DNA from: CAVQBP01 sp963723205
Lineage (GTDB): Bacteria; Bacteroidota; Ignavibacteria; Ignavibacteriales; Ignavibacteriaceae
Length of the DNA: 64,000 bases
Assembly (NCBI GenBank): GCA_963723205.1
Contig: CAVRQC010000024.1
Location: 248,001-312,000 of the forward strand
Reading direction: 5' to 3'
The notes under the pieces are model-generated. The model did no database searches, was not told the DNA's origin, and saw only the letters and a list, made by a program, of their open reading frames with translations. The position numbers and the translations under genes were made by a program. This document shows, one piece after another, positions 56,213 through 64,000 of this stretch (positions are counted from its first letter, which is position 1; the number at the start of each line of letters is the position of its first letter).

Positions 56213-56968
56213 ATGAGTATAATTTTCAAAAATATCCGCAAGAAACTAGCCTCTGAAAACAAAGTGATGGCTTATTTAAGATATGCAATTGGTGAAATTT
56301 TTCTGGTTGTTATTGGAATTTTAATTGCACTGCAGATTAATAATTGGAATGAAAACCGAAAAATACTAAAACAAGAAATAGAGATTTATAAAGAACTAAA
56401 AAGCGATTTACTTCAAACCAAAAAGGAAATCTCAAACACTATTAATAAACATAAAAAAATAATTAAATCCACTCAAAGTCTTATTTATGATATTGTTAAA
56501 AAAGAACCATATTCTAAAACCATTTATAGTAGATTTGCAGAAGCGGGTGAAGATTTTCAAATAATCCCTCAAACAAGTGCGTTTGAAAGTTTAAAAAACA
56601 TCGGTTTAGATATTCTGTCTAATGACAGTCTTCGAATCAGAATAACTGATTTATATCAATTAGATTTTAAGCGTTTTGATGATGAATTTAGCTTTAGGAG
56701 TTATTTATTCCCTTATCAGGAAAAATATTTATTTGCAGAGTATAATCAAACCAAAAAATATGGTTTTAAGTATGCAGACAGCATAACAGTTCAAAAATTG
56801 AGAATAAAGAATTACGACAATTTTTTGAGTGACAATAATCTATTAAAAGTTTTAGAACTCACACTTTATAATAGAAGTAATAAAGTAGATTTAGAAACTG
56901 AAACGATTAAGAAAATAGATGAAACTACTAAAAGAATTGAAGAAGAACTTGACAAATTGGAGAAATAA
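56213..56968 (+). CDS. DUF6090-type membrane protein 3
   Basis: 251 residues from ATG 56213; a TTG at 56204 directly after the previous stop is the alternative. N-terminal module slightly diverged (KNIRKKLASENKVMAY). The body is rich in Lys, Tyr and Phe, with QTSAFESLKNIGLDILSNDSL matching the conserved mid-domain position of its paralogues. Confidence 0.75.
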   Translation: MSIIFKNIRKKLASENKVMAYLRYAIGEIFLVVIGILIALQINNWNENRKILKQEIEIYKELKSDLLQTKKEISNTINKHKKIIKSTQSLIYDIVKKEPYSKTIYSRFAEAGEDFQIIPQTSAFESLKNIGLDILSNDSLRIRITDLYQLDFKRFDDEFSFRSYLFPYQEKYLFAEYNQTKKYGFKYADSITVQKLRIKNYDNFLSDNNLLKVLELTLYNRSNKVDLETETIKKIDETTKRIEEELDKLEK

Positions 56969-56982
56969 AGAATGTACAGCCA

Positions 56983-57690
56983 ATGGTAAAAATCTTTAGA
57001 AACATCCGCCAAAAACTTGCAGCCGAAAACAAAGTAATGGCATATATGCGCTATGCTGTTGGAGAAATTATACTTGTAGTTATTGGAATTTTAATTGCAC
57101 TTCAGGTAAACAACTGGAATGAATCAAGGAAACAAAATATTGTTGAGACTGAATTTTTAGAAGGTGTGAAAAAAGATCTTACACAAGACAAACAATACAT
57201 TGATTTAGTATTAAAGGAAATGGAACCAAGAATAGATGCATTTGAAACGTTAAATAATTTGGAGCTTTCAAAAACTCATAATAGAAATATTAATTCCGTT
57301 GATTCCTTACTGCATATTTATTTTTCACCGGGGGAACGTACATTTTATCCGGTTTCCGGCTCTTATCAATCGGCTGTATCCGGTAATGAACTCAATAACT
57401 TTAAATATAAAGAGGTCATCAGTTCAATCATAAAACTATATAATTCTACTTACTCAAGATTAATTGATAACGGAAAAATGCTGGACGACAGATGGGGTTA
57501 TTTAAGAAGAAAATATATTCATGAAGCCCGAACGGGAAACTTTCATATTACGGATAATAAAAAGCTTTCTGAAATTATAGATGATATGTACTTTCACTAT
57601 TTAGAACTGCAATGGTATAAAGGGGTGTTAAAAGATACAATTGTCGAAATTAATGAACTATTAAAAAAGATAATTGATAAATTACATTAA
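56983..57690 (+). CDS. DUF6090-type membrane protein 4
   Basis: 235 residues, same N-terminal membrane module, shorter body (PVSGSYQSAVSGNELNNFKYKEVISSIIKLYNSTYSRL). Last of the tandem array, 14 bases after gene 3 and about 90 before the multi-GAF kinase. Expected topology: short cytoplasmic N-terminus, one helix, large extracytoplasmic domain; this is inference. Confidence 0.75.
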   Translation: MVKIFRNIRQKLAAENKVMAYMRYAVGEIILVVIGILIALQVNNWNESRKQNIVETEFLEGVKKDLTQDKQYIDLVLKEMEPRIDAFETLNNLELSKTHNRNINSVDSLLHIYFSPGERTFYPVSGSYQSAVSGNELNNFKYKEVISSIIKLYNSTYSRLIDNGKMLDDRWGYLRRKYIHEARTGNFHITDNKKLSEIIDDMYFHYLELQWYKGVLKDTIVEINELLKKIIDKLH

Positions 57691-57780
57691 TTATATCCGT
57701 ACGAAAAAGGTTTTAAAGATGGAAGTAAAATCAATAAAAAGTATTTTACCATTTTTTAGGATAATTGAATTATACATTTA

Positions 57781-60700
57781 ATGAAAAAGAAAACACAACA
57801 ATCTAAACCCGGACAAATAATCTCTGAACTTGAAAAAGAATTAGGCAGAAAAAACCGTGAGCTTGAAATTGAAGCAGCATTAGAGAAAGTGCGCTCTCAA
57901 TCATTGGCAATGCACAAAAGCAAAGACTTGGAAATAGTTATTACTGTTCTGTTACAACAATTGGAGGAAGTTGGGATTCTTCTGGACACGGCCTCAATAG
58001 TTATTCCTTCAAAGGATAAGAAAACATCTGTCGATTGGACCGCAAGTAAGAAATACAAGTATTCGAAGGGTTTTATCGTACCATTCATTGAGAATGGGAA
58101 GCCGGCACTTAGTGGTGAAATCAACAGGGACATAGTTGCTGCTCTCAAATCGCAGAAAGAATTTACTAAATCGTATTCCAAGAAAGAGAAAGATAAATAT
58201 TATCAAAATTTGTTTGACAAATCCGGGTTTAGTGAAACCCCTGAAGCACGCAAAGAATTTCTTTTGAGTCTTCCCGGCATATCAGTTTCCACTGCGGGAA
58301 GCAAAAATTCATATATTCAAATTTTTAGTTATTCTGGTGAGGAACTCTCAGCTGCAGACCTTGCTGTGCTGAAGCGATTTGCTATGGTATTTGAGCAATG
58401 CTATATCCGCTTCCAGGATCTTGAAAAAGCTGAAGCCCAGGCAAGAGAATCGCAGATAGAAGCTGCTCTGGAAAGAGTACGCTCGCTTGCTCTTGGAATG
58501 CGCAAAAGTGAAGAAGTGGGAAGTGTTACAGATAGTTTTTTTAATGAATTCAATAAGCTTAGTCTAGATATTATTGGCTGTTCAATTGTAGTAATCGATG
58601 AAGACAAAGACACTATGGAATTATGGAGGGCCAGATCGAATGTTGCAGTAAAACCATTTGAAAGTTCTTCGTTTAATAAATCGATGAACATATTAAAGAA
58701 ATATTTGCCTCAATTTTTTGCCAGATTTTATATTGCATTAGAGGAAAGAAAAAATCATTTAATAGAAGAAATGTCATCGGATATTCGTATCCAATTTATA
58801 AACACTATTGCTGAACAGTATAATTATTCGGAGGAAGAAAAGTCCAAATTATTTGAAGCTACTCCCGAAAAAATTACTGCTCACTTTCTTTTTTTCAAAT
58901 TAGGTTATTTAGCATTAATTGCTGAAGAGAAACTCCCCGATGAAAACTTAGCTATCGCAAGAAGATTTATTGAAGCATTCGCTTTTGCATACACCCGGTT
59001 TTTAGATATTAAAAAAGCAGAGGCACAAGCAAGAGAAGCGCAGATTGAAGCGGCATTGGAAAGAGTTCGTGCTGGAACTATGGCAATGCACAATAGTAGT
59101 GAACTCGCCGATGCTGCGGGTGTTCTGTTCCATCAGTTAGTCGTTTTAGGTATAATCCCTAAAAGATGTTTTATCGGAATTATCGACAAAGATAAAAAAA
59201 GCGAGGATATTTATCTTACAAGCAGCGAAGGGAAAGTAATTCCGGGTACCGATTCGGTACCAATGATGGATCAGAAATATTTGAGAGAAGTATATAATGC
59301 CTGGAAAAATAAAAAGGGACACCTTTCATATAAATTGCAGGGACAGCAAAGGGTTGACTGGACAACTTATATAATGAATAAAGCAAAGTTGTCTTTACCA
59401 GAATACACACCTGATAAATTAAATTTAAAACATCTGCAAAATGAACCGGCTGTATTTAATTATTTCTTCTTTTCCAGCGGTTATATCGGTCTGCATACTC
59501 TCGATGATTTATCAGAAACGGAAATTGATATGCTGAAAAGGTTCGCAGCAGTCTTCCAGCAAACCTACACCCGCTTTCTCGATCTTCAAAAAGCAGAAGA
59601 GCAGGCAAGAGAAGCTCAGATTGAAGCGGCATTGGAAAGAGTTAGAAGCCGTTCCATGGGTATGCATAAAAGTAATGAGTTAAGAGATGTAGTTAGATTA
59701 CTTTATAAAGAATTTCGAATACTTGTAACGGATATCCATTCTGTAAACATCCAGTTAAACCTCGATTCCTCCAAAGATATCCATTTCTGGGCCTCGGTTG
59801 GAGAAGACATTTACCCGGAATTATATCATTTGCCGTACTCTGACTTACCGATATTTGAAAAATTTTACAACGCTTTTAATTCACCCGGAGAGGGATTTTT
59901 TGAACATTTATTAAACAAAGAAGAAAAGGATGCTTTTTTTAGTGAATTATTCAAAATTCAGCCTGTTCCGCCCAAAAGAAAAAAAATGATTCAAATTGCT
60001 GAAGGAATGGTTATGATGGGCTGGTTTCATAAGCATTCAGGAATTGATATCGTGCGCTACAATCTCGAACGTTTCAATGAAGAAGAGAAGGACATTGTAA
60101 AGCGCTTTGCTGCTGCGTTCGAACAGACTTATATACGCTTCCTTGATCTCCAAAAAGCCGAAGCCCAGGCAAGAGAAGCAAACATTGTTGCTGCACTTGA
60201 ACGCGTTCGTTCTCTTGCGCTGGGCATGAGAAAAAGTGAGGAAGTAGGTAAGGTTACCGATAGTTTTTTTGCTGAATTCAAGAAGCTGACCGTTAAGATA
60301 ATCGGTTGTTCCATGATCGTAGCCGATGAAAAAAATGATAGTATGGAAATCTGGCGTGCAAGATCAGGTTTAGCTGTCAAGCCGTTTAGCAAATCTTCGC
60401 TCTCATGGATAATGAGCGTGGTGAAAAAAAATTCGCCTGAATGGTATTCAGAATTCCGTAAAACATTGGGAAGTAAAAAAGGATACATGCAAACAGAACT
60501 ATCGGGTGAAGAACGCTTGCGTTTTTTAAATAATAACTCGGAACAAAGTGGCTTTACCCCCCGGGAAAGAGAAAGATATATTAAAACGATGCCACCTCGA
60601 TTCATTACCTCCTTTCTGTTTTTTAAATTGGGTTATCTGGCACTCACTTCAGAGAAAGAACTTCCTGAGGAAAATTTGTCCATCGCCAGAAGATTTGTGG

Positions 60701-63263
60701 AGGTCTTTGATTTTGCATATACCCGCTTCCTTGATCTCCAAAAAGCGGAGGCACAGGCTAGAGAAGCCGAAATTGAACTTGCACTTGAGAGAGTTCGTGC
60801 AAGAACTATGGCAATGCACAAGACAGATGAACTGCAAGAGGTGGTGCGGGTAGTAGCTGAAGAGTTGAAGAATACAGGTGTCATTCTTGATACGTGGGGA
60901 GCAGTTATCTGTACGTATTTTCAGGATTCCAAAGACGTGTTACACTGGACTGCAACTGATGATCCTGCTCATCCATCTATTCCTTATTTGCTACCCTATT
61001 TTAAGGATAAATTATTTGATGAAGCATGGGCATCTAAAAACAGAGGGGACGATTATTTTGCAAAAGTTTTTTCGTATGATGTAAAAAATGCATTCTTCAA
61101 CTATGCCTTTGAGCATTCCGATTATCGGCAACTGCCCGACGATTACAAAAAAATCATTTTAGAAAGTAAAAACCATGGGCTTGCGTGGGCTTGGTCAAAT
61201 AACTCTGCAATTATGATTCCCTCCACCCAGGGGGATCTGCCTTCCGAAGAAGAAAAGCTAATTCTGATTCGTTTTGCAAAAGTTTTTGAACAAGCTTATA
61301 TCCGCTTCCTTGATTTGCAAAAAGCCGAAGCGCAGGCAAGGGAATCTGAAATTCAACTGGCACTGGAAAGAGTGCGTGCAAGAACAATGGCCATGCACAA
61401 AAGCGATGAACTGGCTGAAACGGCAGCGATACTCTTTCAGCAAATGACTGAGCTTGGGGTTACACCTGAACGGATAAATATCTGCTTGATTAAAGAAGAA
61501 GACAATATTCTTGAGGTTTGGGCTACAGATCAACAAGGTATTAAGATCAATCATCACTTTAATGCAAGTCTTGATGAGCCGACTACTGGAAAACGAGTAT
61601 ATGATGCATGGAAAGAAAAAAAGAAATCAATTATAATTGACTTGAGCGGAAAGGAACTAAATGATTGGATCCGGTATGTGCGCGAAGTAATGGGTATGGC
61701 AATAAAAGACGAGTTAGTAAAGGAACATCGAATACATAGTGTGGCTTTCTTCTCTCAAGGTATGATATTAACAACTACTCCTGAACCATTACCAAAAGAA
61801 TCAATAAAATTACTTGAACGTTTTGCAGATGTATTCAATTTAACCTATCGCCGTTTTCTCGACCTCCAAAAAGCTGAAGCACAGGCACAAGAAGCTATTA
61901 AACAAGCATCTTTGGATAGAGTGCGCGGTGAAATTGCAAGTATGCGAACCACTGAAGATCTTAATCGAATTACCCCGATTATCTGGCGGGAATTAAAAAC
62001 GCTTGAGGTTCCTTTTATACGATGCGGTGTATTTATTATTGATGAAGATAATGCAGTAACACATGTTTATTTAACTACACCGGAGGGAAAATCACTCGGT
62101 GTACTCAATTTGTCCTTCGATGCAAATGAACTGACAACTAATACTGTAGAGTACTGGAAAAAGAAGCAAGTTTATAAAGAACACTGGAATAAAGAAGAAT
62201 TCATTACCTGGACAAAATCAATGATGGAACTCGGACAAGTTCAGAACGCTGAAACCTACCAGGGTTCTTCAACTCCGCCGGAATCATTGAATTTGCACTT
62301 TGTTCCTTTTGCTCAGGGTATGCTTTATGTAGGTGATATTTATCCTCTTACCGAAGAAAAACTTGATTTAGTAAAAACATTAGCAGAAGCATTCTCGATT
62401 GCTTATGCAAGATATGAAGATTTTAAAAATATCGAAGAGGCAAAAAACAAAATAGAAATCACTTTAAATGAATTAAAAGCTGCACAGGCACAATTAGTTC
62501 AATCTGAAAAGATGGCTTCTTTAGGAGAATTAACCGCAGGCATAGCTCACGAAATAAAAAACCCATTGAACTTTGTAAATAACTTTTCGGATATTTCGCG
62601 TGAACTGCTTGAAGAAATAAAAACGGAATTAGAGAATAATAATAAAGAAGAAATATTAGCAATACTTGAAGATCTGAAACTTAATCTTGAAAAGATAAAC
62701 CAGCACGGCAAACGTGCTGATTCAATAGTTAAAGGAATGCTTCTCCACTCAAGAGGAACATCCGGTGAAAAAACATTAACAGATATAAATGATCTTCTTG
62801 AGCAATACGTAAATCTTGCTTATCATGGAATGCGGGCGCAGGATAAAGAATTTAATATTACCATTGAAAAGGATTATGATAAAACTTTAAAAAGATAAAT
62901 GTAGTTCCGCAGGATATAAGCAGAGCATTTCTAAACATAATAAACAATGCTTGCTATGCAGCAAATGGAAAAAAGAAAATGACTGGAGATGATTTTCAGC
63001 CTACACTAAAAATATCTACAAAGAATTTAAATGAAAAGATTGAAATAACAATATCAGACAACGGAAACGGAATACCCAATAAAATAAAAGATAAGATCTT
63101 TCAGCCGTTCTTTACAACAAAACCGACGGGAGAAGGAACTGGACTTGGATTATCACTTACCTATGATATTATTGTAAAACAGCACGATGGTGTATTAAAA
63201 GTGGAAACGAAAAAAGGTGAAGGAACTGAATTTATAATCCAAATCCCGGTAAAAACTCAGTAA
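57781..63263 (+). CDS. Eight-repeat GAF-type sensor histidine kinase, one-base frameshift
   Basis: About 1825 residues, no membrane helix. Eight tandem sensory units of about 195 residues, each opened by a helix like AREAQIEAALERVRSRSM (units near residues 25, 222, 419, 612, 800, 995, 1189, 1373) and closed by RFLDLQKAEAQ. Then HisKA (LGELTAGIAHEIKNPLNFV, His near 1589) and HATPase (ISDNGNGIP, GTGLGLSL). The frame breaks at 62890-62897: TTAAAAAGATAA needs one more A to read KKINVVPQDISRAF and join the rest of the HATPase, which ends at 63263. No receiver or output domain; a partner regulator is expected elsewhere. Confidence 0.88.
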
Positions 63264-63352
63264 TGAAAAAGTAGTAACAATACTGTTTGTTCTTTTGGCA
63301 ATCCAGGATATTGGAACTGCTCAAATCAGCAAATTGGAAAAACGGAATGATA

Positions 63353-64000
63353 ATGAACATAATTAATAAACAACTTTCTTTTAGAAACTTTTGCTGCCTT
63401 ATGATATTAGTCCAGGCGATGAGCTCCGGTCTTTTTGCACAGGACATTCAGTTTGATCACCTTAATAAGTCAGACGGATTTCCATCCGACTGGATCTATA
63501 GCCTCGTACAAGATCAACAGGGTTTTCTCTGGGTAGGCGGTCTCACTGGACTCAGCCGCTATGATGGTTACAATATCAAGACATACAGGCACAACCCGCT
63601 TGACAGCACATCCCTCTCAAACAACTTTGTCTATGCCCTGTATGTAGATCGCGGCGGAAGACTTTGGGCGGGCACCTGGGGCGGCGGACTTAACCTGTTC
63701 AATCCGGGAAAAGAGATATTCACTCGCTTTCAGCATGAGCCTGGTAATCCCACTTCATTGAGCTCGGATTCAGTGAATGTAATCCTTCAGACTACAGATG
63801 GAACTATCTGGGTCGGCACGCAAAACGGTCTCGATCGTTTTGATAACGATAAAGGAACGTTTATTCGCTACACCCATGAAACAAATAATGAACAAACTCT
63901 TACCAGCAATGTTATAAGCGCCTTATACGAAGACCAGGATGGCAATTTGTGGGTTGGGACGGGCGATGCCACAGATCCAACGGGAAAAGCGGGAGGATTA
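63353..64000 (+). CDS. Beta-propeller sensor regulator, N-terminal part
   Basis: Open from ATG 63353 to the right edge, 216 codons. Signal peptide ending LFAQ, then Reg_prop blades: GFPSDWIYSLVQDQQGFLWVG, LSRYDGYNIK, RLWAGTWGGGLNLF, TIWVGTQNGLDRF, NLWVGTG. Same start as the sensors at 1319 and 48440, so a hybrid two-component or related output is likely outside the window. Codon use is visibly richer in G and C than in the neighbouring genes. Confidence 0.85.
   Translation, partial: MNIINKQLSFRNFCCLMILVQAMSSGLFAQDIQFDHLNKSDGFPSDWIYSLVQDQQGFLWVGGLTGLSRYDGYNIKTYRHNPLDSTSLSNNFVYALYVDRGGRLWAGTWGGGLNLFNPGKEIFTRFQHEPGNPTSLSSDSVNVILQTTDGTIWVGTQNGLDRFDNDKGTFIRYTHETNNEQTLTSNVISALYEDQDGNLWVGTGDATDPTGKAGGL

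Noticed and set aside
63264..63370. Signal-peptide-like reading TILFVLLAIQDIGTAQ before the last gene
   Set aside because: It needs an added base to join an ATG and stops after about 13 more residues. It could be another homopolymer error, but a gene cannot be supported.
1..64000. CRISPR array
   Set aside because: The only regular repeat array (36747-37067) has no unique spacers between repeats and no cas genes nearby.

Overview
The window is AT-rich, gene-dense bacterial chromosome. Three secreted proteins end in a type IX secretion (Por) sorting tail that begins with a YPNPFNP-type motif. Together with beta-propeller hybrid two-component regulators, a GH92 glycosidase, DUF6090-type membrane proteins and a multi-GAF kinase, this points to the Bacteroidota/Ignavibacteriota/Chlorobiota group, most likely an Ignavibacteria-like member. 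That placement is inference from gene content; no rRNA is present.

Layout. 1-895: tail of a zinc dipeptidase (Dcp). 1.3-10.3 kb: a membrane beta-propeller sensor fused to a sigma54 activator, with -24/-12 promoters before itself and before the next gene, followed by a run of small genes (Cys-less thioredoxin-like protein, two secreted HEAT-like proteins, two small membrane proteins, an S41 peptidase) and a decayed subtilase. 10.4-21.2 kb: a PDZ/GAF/PP2C phosphatase, then mostly minus-strand envelope genes (propeller protein with sorting tail, coiled-coil pair, GH92, cupredoxin, PAP2), a STAS protein and tRNA-Ser(CGA). 21.5-35.5 kb: a propeller histidine kinase/response regulator/AraC hybrid (split by a one-base frameshift), a cytochrome c lipoprotein, and a long plus-strand run of small NTF2/SnoaL-like and dimeric alpha/beta-barrel-like proteins, ending in a large secreted BNR protein. 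35.5-42 kb: a REP/RAYT unit, a 21-bp tandem repeat, a TrlF-like PHP-ATPase and a sparse gap. 42.4-47.2 kb: a second, cytoplasmic HK/REC/AraC hybrid with a second copy of the DUF2007-like + NTF2-like cassette. 47.5-52.2 kb: RsbW-type kinase, STAS antagonist and a propeller-PP2C phosphatase, a partner-switching module. 52.2-53.2 kb: second REP/RAYT unit. 53.3-57.7 kb: APC permease and four tandem DUF6090 proteins. 57.8-64 kb: an eight-repeat GAF-type kinase (also split by a one-base frameshift) and the start of another propeller sensor.

How it fits together. The theme is signal transduction built from interchangeable parts. The same periplasmic propeller + Y_Y_Y sensor is joined to three different outputs: sigma54 AAA+/Fis, HK-REC-AraC, and PP2C phosphatase. 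A six-copy DNA motif, TTGCGCANNNAGTACAAGA, sits before several genes next to the AraC-type regulators and may be their operator. The best candidates for undescribed biology are (i) the one-polypeptide propeller-sigma54 regulator with its promoters, (ii) the propeller-PP2C/RsbW/STAS switch, (iii) the shared motif regulon, and (iv) the DUF6090 array with near-identical N-termini and diverged bodies. There is also much decay and duplication: a subtilase with two stops and a lost catalytic Asp, gene-tail remnants, and inserted genes flanked by duplicated ends.
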